Source: Nocardia stercoris (GTDB lineage: Bacteria; Actinomycetota; Actinomycetes; Mycobacteriales; Mycobacteriaceae). From it: DNA of 64,000 nucleotides. The stretch covers positions 1 to 64,000 of the forward strand of contig NZ_RFFH01000006.1 in assembly GCF_003696265.1 (NCBI RefSeq). The letters are read 5' to 3'. Position 1 is the first letter of the stretch. Every line of letters begins with the position of its first letter. Both the position numbers and the translations under genes were made by a program. Positions 1-10,088 of the stretch are shown here, in pieces. The notes beneath the pieces were generated by a model. That model worked only from the letters and a program-made list of their open reading frames with translations. It was not told the origin of the DNA and did not search any database.

Positions 1-316
1 ACGCCAGCAAAAGTATTTGCTGACTAAATGTCCGACACCCTCACGGGGGTGAAAGGTATCGGAACCAATAAATTATTGGCACTGACATTCATCGACACAC
101 TGTTGAGTTCTCAAAGAACACACGCACACACCATCTCGCCGGAGTGAATCCGGTAGATCGGTGAGGCAACTTCCAAAGCTTAGCTCAGCGGCTCGCTCCG
201 AACCAAATCGGTGCTCTACCAGCTGAACCAGTGTGATCGTCAGGCGCTCTTCGTCCTACCTCGTTTCCCTTGGCCGCTGGCCCCGGGTTGGTGTCCGTGT
301 CGCTCTGACTTGGATA
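1..316 (-). promoter_or_regulatory. rRNA operon leader with NusA/NusB antitermination boxes (16S gene lies beyond the window edge)
   Basis: This is the transcribed leader of a ribosomal RNA operon read on the minus strand. The complement of 111-120 reads TGTTCTTTGA, a boxA-like sequence, and the complement of 100-111 reads AGAACTCAACAG. The latter is close to the boxC element AGAACUCAAUAG bound by mycobacterial NusA. Further downstream are a 7-bp hairpin at 5-22 and an AT-rich inverted repeat, CCAATAA/TTATTGG, at 65-79. These elements sit between an rrn-type promoter and the expected 16S start, and murA precedes them, as in mycobacteria. The 16S sequence itself is not inside the window, so the operon is inferred. 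Nothing here looks protein-coding. Confidence 0.8.
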
Positions 317-345
317 AAGTTACGCAGGCATTGATCAGAAGTCAA
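317..345 (-). promoter_or_regulatory. rRNA operon promoter (sigma-70 type)
   Basis: On the minus strand the -35 hexamer TTGACT (complement of 340-345) and the -10 hexamer TAACTT (complement of 317-322) are separated by exactly 17 bp. The promoter lies 20 bp past the murA stop codon and directly upstream of the antitermination leader. The near-consensus -35 and optimal spacing fit a strong, growth-controlled rrn promoter. Further promoters inside murA are known in mycobacteria, but I did not identify one here. Confidence 0.75.
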
Positions 346-365
346 ATCGGCTGGTCACAGCGTGT

Positions 366-1637
<1,272 letters not shown>

Positions 1638-1647
1638 GGGGGTCAGC

Positions 1648-2265
1648 CTAGTGGTCCGGGTCGGCGATCGCGGACTCTCCACCCGGGTCTGTTGCGCCAC
1701 CCGCACCCGGCTGCCACAGCACATCACCGCCGGGGTTGGCGACCCGACCCAGAATGAACAGCAGATCCGACAGGCGATTCAGGTATTTGGCCGGCAGCAC
1801 CGAGGTGTCGTCGGGGTGCGCCTCGACCGCGGCCCACGCCGCCCGTTCGGCGCGGCGCACCACCGTGCGTGCGGTGTGCAGCAGCGCCGCGAGCGGCGTG
1901 CCACCGGGCAGGATGAACGAATTCAGCGGCGCCAGTTCGGAATTGAACTCGTCGCACCAACCTTCGAGGCGGTCGATATAGGCCTGGGTGATCCGCAGCG
2001 GCGGATACTTCGGCTCGGCCACGACCGGCGTGGACAGATCGGCGCCCGCGTCGAAAAGGTCGTTCTGCACCTGGCGCAATACCGCCAGCAGCGCCGGCGC
2101 CGGGTCGCCCAGCGCGACCGCCACACCCAGCGCGGCATTCGCCTCGTCACAGTCGGCATACGCGATCAGCCGCGGGTCGGTCTTGGACACCCGGGAGAAG
2201 TCGCTCAGCCCGGTGGTGCCGTCGTCCCCGGTCCGGGTATAGATCCGGGTCAAATGCACACTCAT
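1648..2265 (-). CDS. PduO-type cob(I)alamin adenosyltransferase
   Basis: This 205-residue protein belongs to the PduO/MMAB family, which transfers the adenosyl group of ATP to cob(I)alamin to make coenzyme B12. The N-terminal ATP-binding motif TRTGDDGTTGL and the C-terminal helix segment RRAERAAW are both present, and the length fits a single-domain enzyme. The last residues, rich in Gly, Asp and Pro, are probably a flexible tail. Its product would serve the adenosylcobalamin-dependent mutase IcmF at 42580. It is collinear with murA, 10 bp apart, so the two may share a transcript. The M. tuberculosis equivalent, as I recall, is Rv1314c. Confidence 0.92.
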   Translation of the reverse strand: MSVHLTRIYTRTGDDGTTGLSDFSRVSKTDPRLIAYADCDEANAALGVAVALGDPAPALLAVLRQVQNDLFDAGADLSTPVVAEPKYPPLRITQAYIDRLEGWCDEFNSELAPLNSFILPGGTPLAALLHTARTVVRRAERAAWAAVEAHPDDTSVLPAKYLNRLSDLLFILGRVANPGGDVLWQPGAGGATDPGGESAIADPDH

Positions 2266-2292
2266 GATCGGCTGCTCACCTTCGTGTCGCGA

Positions 2293-2724
2293 TCACACCG
2301 GCCGCCGGCGGATCCGTTCGGAGGGGCGCGACTCCACCCAGGACTGGAACGCGGCCAGCGCGCCGCGGTCGAGCGCGAGCTCGTAGTGCGCGTCCCCGTC
2401 GGTGATCGCCAGCACGACGATCCCGTCGGTCATGATGTCGTGTTCGTCGCCGATCGGGGTGCGGCGGACACCGACCTCGGTGCCCAGCCGGCGTATCGTC
2501 GCGTCGGCACCCAGGCGCAGGCTCGTCAATTTGAAGAAGACCAAACGATCTTCCCCGTAGCGGATCAATCCGTGCCGCCAACCCTGGCCACCATTGGCAG
2601 GTAGTACCCGCAACAGCGCCGCGGTGCCACCACGACGCAGCATCATGAAGCGGTATATCGACACCAACGCCAGGGCCACGAGCAGCAACACCAGAATGAT
2701 CAGAAGCACCATCCCGGTCTGCAA
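2293..2724 (-). CDS. DUF2550 membrane-anchored protein
   Basis: The product is a 143-residue protein with one N-terminal membrane helix (about residues 5-24, MVLLIILVLLLVALALVSIY) followed by a roughly 110-residue cytoplasmic beta-rich domain. It matches DUF2550, found downstream of atpC in mycobacteria and relatives (Rv1312 position). Its function is unknown; conservation next to the ATP synthase hints at an envelope or energy role but proves nothing. The first codon at 2724 is TTG with AAGGGACGG upstream. ATG at 2712 would give 139 residues, and either is plausible. A strong terminator separates it from atpC, so it probably has its own promoter. Confidence 0.85.
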   Translation of the reverse strand: MQTGMVLLIILVLLLVALALVSIYRFMMLRRGGTAALLRVLPANGGQGWRHGLIRYGEDRLVFFKLTSLRLGADATIRRLGTEVGVRRTPIGDEHDIMTDGIVVLAITDGDAHYELALDRGALAAFQSWVESRPSERIRRRPV

Positions 2725-2897
2725 TCCAGGTCCGTCCCTTCGCTAAGCCCCTGTGCTGTCGCAAAAGCGCCGTGCCATCCCGAACAAAGCGACTTTCGGG
2801 CGAGTCTACAAACCTTTGCCCGGAACGCCGCGCCCGCGGTTCGATCTCGGGCCCGTACTCGATGGTAACCGCGGCCCGCCCATCCGGAAAGGAAAAG

Positions 2898-2937
2898 CAC
2901 GACCGGCGGCCTCCCCACTGGGAGACCGCCGGTCGTG
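2898..2937 (-). terminator. Rho-independent terminator after atpC
   Basis: CACGACCGGCGG at 2898-2909 pairs perfectly with CCGCCGGTCGTG at 2926-2937: a 12-bp stem with a 16-nt loop. On the minus strand it is followed by CTTTTCC. It lies 29 bp past the atpC stop codon and so closes the ATP synthase operon. Confidence 0.85.
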
Positions 2938-2965
2938 TTCGTGAATATCGTCGGCTACGGCGCGA

Positions 2966-3343
2966 TTACGCCTTCGCCGCGTCCACCGCCCGCAGGCGGC
3001 CGCGAGCCGCGAGCACGCGCCGCTCGTCGGACGCCGCCCCCTCGGCCAGCACGGCCTGCTCGGCGGCGACGTCCACATCCTGCGCGAAATCGGCTGTCTC
3101 GGCCAGGATCCGCACGGTGGTCGCGGTCACGGAGAAGAAACCGCCGTGCACCGCGGCGACGATGCGCTCGTCGTCGGTGCTGACGATCGTCACCGTGCCA
3201 CCCTCGACCAGCTGACCCAGCACGGGCTCGTGCCCGGGCAGGATACCGATCTCACCCTCGGTGGTCTGGGCGCGGACGAAACTCGCCTGCCCCGACCACA
3301 ACCGCCGCTCGATGGCGACCAGGTCCACTGACATCTCAGCCAT
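2966..3343 (-). CDS. atpC: F1 ATP synthase epsilon subunit
   Basis: Epsilon is part of the F1 central stalk and regulates catalysis. The 125-residue protein starts at ATG 3343 and carries the beta-sandwich motif GEIGILPGHEPVLGQL typical of the N-terminal domain. Like other actinobacterial versions it is short, with a reduced C-terminal helix (family about 120-139). It is the last gene of the atp operon, 6 bp after atpD, and is followed by a strong terminator. Confidence 0.96.
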   Translation of the reverse strand: MAEMSVDLVAIERRLWSGQASFVRAQTTEGEIGILPGHEPVLGQLVEGGTVTIVSTDDERIVAAVHGGFFSVTATTVRILAETADFAQDVDVAAEQAVLAEGAASDERRVLAARGRLRAVDAAKA

Positions 3344-3349
3344 GGTGGA

Positions 3350-4798
3350 CTACTTTCCGGCGATCTTCTTGGCAGCAGCCTCGACGTCGTCCAGGCCACC
3401 GCAGGAGTTGAACGCCTGCTCGGGCAGGTGGTCGAACTCGCCCTTGCAGACGCGGTCGAAGTCGTCGATGGTCTGCTCCAGCGGCACGACCGAACCCGGC
3501 TGACCGGTGAACTTCTCGGCCACGATGAAGTTCTGGCCGAGGAACTTCTCCAGCCGGCGCGCACGGCCGACGAGGACCTTGTCGCCTTCGGAGAGCTCGT
3601 CCATACCGAGGATGGCGATGATGTCCTGCAGCTCCTTGTACTTCTGCAGGATCCGCTTGACCTCGTTGGCCACCTGGAAGTGCCGGTCACCGACGATCGA
3701 AGCCTCGAGGATCCGAGAAGTCGAGGTCAGCGGGTCGACGGCGGGGTAGATACCCTTCTGCGAGATCGGGCGGGAAAGCTCGGTCGTCGCGTCCAGGTGG
3801 GCGAAGGTGGTCGCCGGCGCCGGGTCGGTGTAGTCGTCGGCGGGAACGTAGATCGCCTGCATCGAGGTGATCGAACGACCACGGGTCGAGGTGATCCGCT
3901 CCTGCAGCTGACCCATCTCGTCGGCCAGGGTCGGCTGGTAACCGACGGCCGAGGGCATACGACCCAGCAGGGTCGAGACCTCGGAACCGGCCTGGGTGAA
4001 CCGGAAGATGTTGTCGATGAAGAGCAGCACGTCCTGGTTCTGCACGTCACGGAAGTACTCGGCCATGGTCAGGGCCGAGAGGGCGACGCGCATACGCGTC
4101 CCCGGCGGCTCGTCCATCTGGCCGAAGACGAGGGCGGTGTCCTGGAGGACGCCCATCTCTTCCATTTCCAGGTGCAGGTCGGTGCCCTCACGCGTGCGCT
4201 CACCGACGCCGGCGAACACCGACGTACCGGAGAACTCACGCGCGATACGGGTGATCATCTCCTGGATCAGAACGGTCTTGCCGACACCGGCACCACCGAA
4301 CAGACCGATCTTTCCACCCTTGACGTACGGGGTCAGCAGGTCGATGACCTTGACACCGGTCTCCAGGATCTCGGTCTTACCCTCGAGCTGGTCGAAGGCG
4401 GGCGGCTGGCGGTGGATGCCCCACTGCTCGCCGTCGCGGCCCAGGCCGGGGGTGTCGAGGCAGTCGCCGAGGGCGTTGAACACGTGGCCCTTGACGACGT
4501 CACCGACGGGCACCGAGATCGGCTTGCCGGTGTCGCGCACCTCGACGCCACGCACCAGACCGTCGGTCGGCTGCATGGAGATGGTGCGAACGATGTTGTC
4601 GCCCAGGTGCTGAGCGACCTCGAGGGTCAGGGTCTTGGCGACCGACGGCAGCACGATGTCGGCGTGCAGCGCGTTGTACAGCTCGGGAATCGAGCCCCGC
4701 GGGAACTCGATGTCGACGACGGGGCCGATGACCCGGGCGACGCGGCCAGTGCCAGCGCCCGCCCGGCTCGTGTTTTCAGTAGTGACAGCAGAGGTCAT
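3350..4798 (-). CDS. atpD: F1 ATP synthase beta subunit
   Basis: This is the catalytic subunit of F1, forming the ATP-synthesising sites at the alpha/beta interfaces. The 482-residue product has the P-loop GGAGVGKTVLIQEM, the GERTREG catalytic segment and the ALSALTMAEYFRD region. ATG 4798 was chosen because the product then begins MTSAVTTEN and reaches the family core GRVARVIGPVVDIEFP after a short linker. The frame stays open to 4861 with no family similarity. The gene lies 28 bp downstream of atpG within the atp operon. Confidence 0.98.
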   Translation of the reverse strand: MTSAVTTENTSRAGAGTGRVARVIGPVVDIEFPRGSIPELYNALHADIVLPSVAKTLTLEVAQHLGDNIVRTISMQPTDGLVRGVEVRDTGKPISVPVGDVVKGHVFNALGDCLDTPGLGRDGEQWGIHRQPPAFDQLEGKTEILETGVKVIDLLTPYVKGGKIGLFGGAGVGKTVLIQEMITRIAREFSGTSVFAGVGERTREGTDLHLEMEEMGVLQDTALVFGQMDEPPGTRMRVALSALTMAEYFRDVQNQDVLLFIDNIFRFTQAGSEVSTLLGRMPSAVGYQPTLADEMGQLQERITSTRGRSITSMQAIYVPADDYTDPAPATTFAHLDATTELSRPISQKGIYPAVDPLTSTSRILEASIVGDRHFQVANEVKRILQKYKELQDIIAILGMDELSEGDKVLVGRARRLEKFLGQNFIVAEKFTGQPGSVVPLEQTIDDFDRVCKGEFDHLPEQAFNSCGGLDDVEAAAKKIAGK

Positions 4799-4826
4799 TA
4801 TTTCTCTCCGAGTAATGGGCTGGGGG

Positions 4827-5792
4827 CTAGTCCGACTCCGCCGCCAGCGCGTTCGCGCCACCGACGATTTCCGTGATTTCCTGCGTGATCTGCGCCTGCC
4901 GCAACGAGTTCGCGATACGCGTCAGGTTGCGCTGCATCTCGTTGGCGTTGTCCGTGGCCGCCTTCATGGCGGTACGGCGCGCGGCCGACTCGGAGGCGGC
5001 GGCCTCCAGCAGCGAGGAGTAGATCCGGGCGCTGACATACTTCGGCAGCAGCGAGCCCAGCAGCTTCTCCGCGTCGGGCTCGAACTCGTAGAGCGGGTGC
5101 ACGTCGGCGTCCGGAGAATCCGAGAACGCGTCCTCACCCTGCTTGAAGTTCTCGTCCACGTAGGTGACCTGGATCGGAGCCAGGCGGCGAACCTCAGGCT
5201 GCTGCGACAGCATCGACACGAAGCGGGTGTAGACGATGTGGAGCTCGTCCACACCCTCCATCGTCCCGACCCCGTTCGGCGCCGCGACCTCACCCTCCGA
5301 GCCGGCCATGAAGGCCTCCACCAGGTGGTTGCACGCACCCGACGCATCGGTGTAGTTCGGCTGCTGCGAGAAGCCGGTCCACGCCGTCTGCACCGACCGC
5401 TTGCGGAAGGTGTAGTACGTCAGGCCCTTGGCACCCATCACGTACAGCAGGGGCTCCTTGCCCTCGCTGCGCAGGGTGGTCAGCAGCTCCTCGGTGCGCT
5501 TGAGCACGTTGGAGTTGTAACCACCACACATCCCGCGGTCACTGGTGATGACCAGGACCGCGGCACGACGGGCGTTCGGCCGCTCGGTCAGCAGCGGGTG
5601 GTTCAGGTTCGCCGAGGCGGAGGCCAGCTCACTCAGGACCTTGGTGATCTCCTCGGCGTACGGCTTGGCCGCGGCGACGCGGGCCTGAGCCTTGGAGATA
5701 CGCGAGGTCGCGATCAGCTCCTGAGCCTTGGTGATCTTCTTGATCGAACTCACCGAACGAATGCGGGAGCGAAGTTCACGCACACTTGCCAT
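4827..5792 (-). CDS. atpG: F1 ATP synthase gamma subunit
   Basis: Gamma is the rotating central shaft of F1. The 321-residue product has the conserved N-terminal helix (RIRSVSSIKKITKAQELI) and the C-terminal helix with the RQAQITQEITEIVGGANAL motif that enters the alpha3beta3 ring. It is longer than E. coli gamma (about 287); the extra residues lie in the middle Rossmann-like domain, as in actinobacterial homologues. It sits between atpA and atpD in the operon. Confidence 0.97.
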   Translation of the reverse strand: MASVRELRSRIRSVSSIKKITKAQELIATSRISKAQARVAAAKPYAEEITKVLSELASASANLNHPLLTERPNARRAAVLVITSDRGMCGGYNSNVLKRTEELLTTLRSEGKEPLLYVMGAKGLTYYTFRKRSVQTAWTGFSQQPNYTDASGACNHLVEAFMAGSEGEVAAPNGVGTMEGVDELHIVYTRFVSMLSQQPEVRRLAPIQVTYVDENFKQGEDAFSDSPDADVHPLYEFEPDAEKLLGSLLPKYVSARIYSSLLEAAASESAARRTAMKAATDNANEMQRNLTRIANSLRQAQITQEITEIVGGANALAAESD

Positions 5793-5848
5793 GTCACTCT
5801 CCCTTCATTCGCTCGTTCTCAGTGATTGCTCGCATCAGATACGGCCGA

Positions 5849-7483
5849 TCACTTCTCGACGTGCTTGCGCGACACCGAAACCGACTCGACCTCTTCGTGG
5901 TCGAGCGGGCCGGCCTCGGCCTCGACGACGGGCTTGCCCTCCGACGTCAGGAAGCCCTGCTTGAACGCCTCGGTCTGCGTCTTGATGTCCTCGGCGGCGT
6001 CGTCCTTGAGGACCTTGCCACCGGCGATCGCGACGAAAGCCGACGCCGCGGTGCGGTGCAGGTGCTCGAGCAGTTCGGTATTGAACTTGCGGATGTCCTC
6101 GACCGGGACCGAGTCGTAGTAGCCGGCGTCGACCAGGAAGATCGAGACGATCTGGTCCTCGACGGCGACCGGGGCGTACTGGTCCTGCTTGAGCAGCTCG
6201 ACCCAGCGGGCACCGCGCTCCAGCTGCGCCAGCGAGGCGGCGTCCAGGTCGGAGGCGAAGGCGGAGAACGCCTCCAGCTCACGGAAGGAAGCCATCTCCA
6301 GACGCAGCGAACCGGCGACCGCCTTCATGCCCTTGGTCTGCGCGGCACCACCGACACGGGAGACCGAGGTACCGACGTTGATCGCCGGGCGGACACCCTT
6401 GTTGAACAGGTCGGACTCGAGGAAGACCTGACCGTCGGTGATCGAGATGACGTTGGTCGGGATGAACGCCGAGACGTCGTTGGCCTTGGTCTCGATGATC
6501 GGCAGACCGGTCATCGAGCCCGCGCCCATCGCGTCGGACAGCTTCGCGCAACGCTCCAGCAGACGGGAGTGCAGGTAGAAGACGTCACCCGGGTACGCCT
6601 CGCGGCCCGGCGGGCGACGCAGCAGCAGCGAGATCGCGCGGTACGCCTCGGCCTGCTTGGTCAGGTCGTCGAACACGATCAGGACGTGCTTGCCCTGGTA
6701 CATCCAGTGCTGGCCGATGGCCGAACCGGTGTAGGGGGCCAGCCACTTGAAACCGGCCGAGTCGGAGGCCGGGGCCGCGACGATGGTGGTGTACTCCATC
6801 GCGCCGTGCGCCTCGAGGGCGGCCTTCACGCCGGCGATGGTGGAACCCTTCTGACCGATCGCGACGTAGATGCAGCGCACCTGCTTCGACGGGTCACCGG
6901 TGGCCCAGTTCGCCTTCTGGTTCAGGATGGTGTCGACGCAGACCGCGGTCTTACCGGTCTTACGGTCACCGATGACCAGCTGACGCTGACCACGGCCGAT
7001 GGCGGTCAGGGCGTCGATGGCGGTGATACCGGTGGCCATCGGCTCCTCGACCGGCTGGCGCTCCAGCACGGTGGCGGCCTGCAGCTCGAGCACGCGACGC
7101 TCGTCGGCGACGATCTCGCCGAGGCCGTCGATCGCCTGACCCAGCGGGTTGACCACGCGGCCCAGGAAGTTGTCACCGACGGGAACCGAGAGCACGTCGC
7201 CGGTGCGGCGGACCTGCTGGCCCTCCTCGATGGTGTCGAACTCACCCAGGATGACCGCACCGATCTCGGTGTCCTCGAGGTTCAGCGCGACGCCGAGGAC
7301 GCCGCCGGGGAACTCGAGCAGTTCGTTGGCCATCGCGGAGGGCAGGCCACTGATGTGGGCGATGCCGTCGCCGGTGTCGGTGACGACACCGATCTCTTCG
7401 ATGGAGGTCTCGGGGGTGTAGGCCTGGGTGTAGCTCTCGATAGCGCTACGGATCTCATCGGGGGAGATCGTCAGCTCCGCCAT
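5849..7483 (-). CDS. atpA: F1 ATP synthase alpha subunit
   Basis: The 544-residue non-catalytic nucleotide-binding subunit contains the P-loop GDRKTGKTAVCVDTIL and the RRPPGREAYPGDVFYLHSRL segment. The C terminus has an acidic extension (VEAEAGPLDHEEVESV) of about 30 residues beyond the E. coli protein. Actinobacterial alpha subunits carry such tails, and in mycobacteria the tail suppresses ATP hydrolysis; applying that here is inference. The gene follows atpH by 48 bp and precedes atpG. Confidence 0.98.
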   Translation of the reverse strand: MAELTISPDEIRSAIESYTQAYTPETSIEEIGVVTDTGDGIAHISGLPSAMANELLEFPGGVLGVALNLEDTEIGAVILGEFDTIEEGQQVRRTGDVLSVPVGDNFLGRVVNPLGQAIDGLGEIVADERRVLELQAATVLERQPVEEPMATGITAIDALTAIGRGQRQLVIGDRKTGKTAVCVDTILNQKANWATGDPSKQVRCIYVAIGQKGSTIAGVKAALEAHGAMEYTTIVAAPASDSAGFKWLAPYTGSAIGQHWMYQGKHVLIVFDDLTKQAEAYRAISLLLRRPPGREAYPGDVFYLHSRLLERCAKLSDAMGAGSMTGLPIIETKANDVSAFIPTNVISITDGQVFLESDLFNKGVRPAINVGTSVSRVGGAAQTKGMKAVAGSLRLEMASFRELEAFSAFASDLDAASLAQLERGARWVELLKQDQYAPVAVEDQIVSIFLVDAGYYDSVPVEDIRKFNTELLEHLHRTAASAFVAIAGGKVLKDDAAEDIKTQTEAFKQGFLTSEGKPVVEAEAGPLDHEEVESVSVSRKHVEK

Positions 7484-7531
7484 GTTGTTCCTGCTCTCGC
7501 TGTGGTCTGGAATGTCGGGGTGGTAGGCCGG

Positions 7532-8350
7532 TCAGGCCAGGGTCTGGCGCAGGCGCTGCAACCGGCCCAGTGCGCTGCCGTCGATGACGTCGTCGCCCAC
7601 TCGGACGACAACGCCTGCCAGCAGGCTCGGGTCCACCTGAACGTGCACCGTGATCGGCCGGTCGTAGAGGCGCTGCAGCGAGCCGGCCAGGCTCTCCCGC
7701 TGCTGCGGTGTCAGGTCGATCGCGGCACGCACGTGCGCGACGATCTGCTTGCGCAGCGACGCCGCCAGGTCGGACAGGTGATCGAAGACCACGCTCACGT
7801 CGCCGTGCGACCGCGTGACGGCCTGTTCGACGAGTTGCGCGGTAACGTCCTCGACCTTCCCGGCGAGCAGGCGCGCGACCAGCGCGCGCTTGGCGTCCGC
7901 GGGCTTGCCGCGATCGGCCAGGGACTGCTCGAGGTCCGGGTTGTCCTCGATGATGCGGCCGAGCCGGAAGAGCTCGTCCTCGACAGCGGTGATGCGGCCA
8001 CGGTCGGCGGCGGCGCGCAGTAGCGCCTCCCGTCCGAGCAGCTCCAGCGTGTCGACCAGGTCCCGGGTCCGGGACCAGTCCTGCGCCACCGCGGTGGTCA
8101 GCACGGCCTGGGTGGCCGCGCTGACCTTGCCGCCGAAGACACGTTCGGCGAGTTCGGCGCGCGCCGAACTCGACACCGACTTGTCCGCGAGCGCTACACG
8201 CAGCGAACGCTGGTCGTCGAGGACGGCGACAACGGCGAACAGTTCGGAACCCGTCGCCGCGGCGACGGTGTCACTTCCGGTCAGAGCGGCCGAAAGAGCC
8301 TCCCGCGCACGGGAACTCGCCTCACGGCTCGCTGCGTACATGCTTCGCAC
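7532..8350 (-). CDS. atpH: F1 ATP synthase delta subunit (long actinobacterial form)
   Basis: Delta joins F1 to the peripheral stalk. At 272 residues it is about 95 longer than E. coli delta; the conserved core (LTPQQRESLAGSL, and VGDDVIDGSALGRLQRL at the C terminus) is preceded by an extra helical domain, as in other actinobacteria. Here b and delta are separate genes, whereas mycobacteria fuse them, which argues for a non-mycobacterial member of the order. GTG 8350 is preferred over ATG 8341 because GGAAGG lies 8 nt before it. The gap to atpF is 5 bp. Confidence 0.94.
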   Translation of the reverse strand: MRSMYAASREASSRAREALSAALTGSDTVAAATGSELFAVVAVLDDQRSLRVALADKSVSSSARAELAERVFGGKVSAATQAVLTTAVAQDWSRTRDLVDTLELLGREALLRAAADRGRITAVEDELFRLGRIIEDNPDLEQSLADRGKPADAKRALVARLLAGKVEDVTAQLVEQAVTRSHGDVSVVFDHLSDLAASLRKQIVAHVRAAIDLTPQQRESLAGSLQRLYDRPITVHVQVDPSLLAGVVVRVGDDVIDGSALGRLQRLRQTLA

Positions 8351-8355
8351 AGTGG

Positions 8356-8913
8356 TTACCTTCCGACCCCGATGCCGGCCTGCTCGTCCAGTTCCGCGAG
8401 GAACCGGTCGATAGACGCGGCCTGCTTGGCCTGATCCGACACGGACTGGCCGATGATCTTCTCGGCCAGGTCGACAGCGGTCCGGCCGACCTGCGACCGC
8501 AGCTCGGTCACGATCTGCTGGCGCTGGGCCTCGAGCTGGGTGTGGCCGGCGGCCACGATGCGGTCCGCCTCGGCCTGAGCCTCGGAACGGAGCTGAGCCA
8601 GGATCTGCTGACCCTGGGTGCGTGCCTCTTCCCGGATGCGCGCGGCTTCCAGGCGGGCGTCGGCCAGCTGCTGCTGGTACTGCTGCAGCGTCTCCTGCGC
8701 CTCGGCCTGCGCGGCCTCGGCGTTGGCGATACCGCCCTCGATCTTCTCCGAACGCTCGTTCAACACCTGGGTGAGGCGCGGAATGACGTACTTGTAGAAG
8801 ACCGCGGCGATGATCACGAAGCAGACGGCCGACCAGACCAAGTCGTAGGACTCGGGAATGAGCGGGTTGTGGTCGCTGCCTTCGGCGAGCAAAGTCATGG
8901 CGGTCATCGTCAT
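8356..8913 (-). CDS. atpF: Fo ATP synthase b subunit
   Basis: Subunit b forms the peripheral stalk that holds F1 against Fo. The 185-residue product has one N-terminal membrane helix (YDLVWSAVCFVIIAAVFYKY, about residues 23-42) and then a long charged, Ala/Gln/Glu-rich coiled coil to about residue 160. The ATG at 8913 overlaps the atpE stop by one base (TGATG), indicating translational coupling. Later in-frame ATGs at 8907 and 8898 are also possible starts. Confidence 0.95.
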   Translation of the reverse strand: MTMTAMTLLAEGSDHNPLIPESYDLVWSAVCFVIIAAVFYKYVIPRLTQVLNERSEKIEGGIANAEAAQAEAQETLQQYQQQLADARLEAARIREEARTQGQQILAQLRSEAQAEADRIVAAGHTQLEAQRQQIVTELRSQVGRTAVDLAEKIIGQSVSDQAKQAASIDRFLAELDEQAGIGVGR

Positions 8914-9164
8914 CAGAAGATGAAGCCGGCGACGATACCGATCAGGGCCAGCGCCTCGGTGAAGGCGATACCCAGGAACATGTTGGTCCGCAGCTGACCG
9001 GCCAGCTCGGGCTGACGGGCGATGCCCTCGATGGCCTTACCGACCACGATGCCGATACCGATACCCGGGCCGATGGCGGCCAGACCGTAACCGATGGCAC
9101 CGTAACCCTTGGAGGTGGTGGTGACGTTATCGGCCAGGAACTGGGTAGCCGCAGTGAGGCTCAT
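8913..9164 (-). CDS. atpE: Fo ATP synthase c subunit
   Basis: This is the proton-translocating ring subunit. The 83-residue protein has two membrane helices joined by the polar loop ARQPE. The second helix carries the essential carboxylate Glu70 in FLGIAFTEALALIGIV, and the first has the glycine pattern GPGIGIGIVVG. The start at ATG 9164 has AAGGGAAG upstream; the frame reads back to 9191 but that part encodes basic residues foreign to the family. In mycobacteria subunit c is the bedaquiline target; the residues around Glu70 differ here, so sensitivity cannot be inferred. Confidence 0.97.
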   Translation of the reverse strand: MSLTAATQFLADNVTTTSKGYGAIGYGLAAIGPGIGIGIVVGKAIEGIARQPELAGQLRTNMFLGIAFTEALALIGIVAGFIF

Positions 9165-9236
9165 GAGATTTCTTCCCTTTCTGTTGCCCACTCGCGGAAG
9201 CGTGTGGGGCAGTTCTTGTTCGGTAGTGCGTGAGGT

Positions 9237-10088
9237 CTAGTGCGAGTCGGCGTGCTGCGACTGGCCGATGTAGACGGCCGTCAGCAGCGTGAAGACGTAG
9301 GCCTGCAGGAAGATCACCAGCAACTCGAAGAGGGTGAAGGCGAATCCACCGAGCAGCGAGAAGGGCGACAGACCCTTCATCCAGGACGCGTCGGCGTCGA
9401 GGAGGAAGAAGCTGGTGGCGCTGAAGAACAGCACGAGCATGATGTGCCCGGCCAGCATGTTGGCCATGAGACGGACGGTCAGCGTGAACGGCCGCAGGAT
9501 GAAGGTCGAGAGAAACTCGATCGGGATCAGCATCACGTGCATGGCGGCCGGCACATTCGGCACCACAGTGCTGTGGCGGACGAAACTGAAGAATCCGTAC
9601 TTCTTGATACCGACGCCCACGAATGCGACGTAGGCGACTGCGGCGAGCACGATCGGCATACCGATTCGCGCGTTCGGCGAGATGTTCAGGCCGGGAATGA
9701 CACTGCTCAGGTTCATGAACAGCACCGCGAAGAAGATCGTGGACAGCAGCGGCAGGAACTTCTTTCCGGATTCCTTGCCCAGGATCTCGTCGGCGATCTG
9801 CTCACGGACGAACTGCACGCCGATCTCGGCGACGTTCTGCAGGCCACGCGGAATGATCTTGGGAGCGCGGAAAGCGACCACCATCACCAGGCACAGCACC
9901 AGCGTCATCAGGATACGAATCAGCATGACGCGGTCGAGTTCGAAGGGCGTCCCCTGGAAGAGCACGGCCTTCGGGAAGAAGTCATCCAGTGACGGCGGCG
10001 TGAAATCGGCCGCCAGTACGTTGACGCTCAGCGTTCTCTCCCGTGTTCGGGCCACAAGCCCGGGGTGGCTTGCGGTTCGATCGGACAT
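9237..10088 (-). CDS. atpB: Fo ATP synthase a subunit
   Basis: Subunit a forms the stator proton channel beside the c ring. Five to six membrane helices are visible, and the essential arginine lies in FTLTVRLMANMLAGHI. The start is uncertain. ATG 10088 gives 283 residues and GTG 10055 gives 272. The family-like N terminus SVNVLAADFTPPSLDDFFP begins right after a CTG codon at 10031, which has GGGAGAG four nucleotides ahead. The frame is open to 10208 without support. It is the first structural gene of the atp operon, about 250 bp after atpI. Confidence 0.93.
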   Translation of the reverse strand: MSDRTASHPGLVARTRERTLSVNVLAADFTPPSLDDFFPKAVLFQGTPFELDRVMLIRILMTLVLCLVMVVAFRAPKIIPRGLQNVAEIGVQFVREQIADEILGKESGKKFLPLLSTIFFAVLFMNLSSVIPGLNISPNARIGMPIVLAAVAYVAFVGVGIKKYGFFSFVRHSTVVPNVPAAMHVMLIPIEFLSTFILRPFTLTVRLMANMLAGHIMLVLFFSATSFFLLDADASWMKGLSPFSLLGGFAFTLFELLVIFLQAYVFTLLTAVYIGQSQHADSH

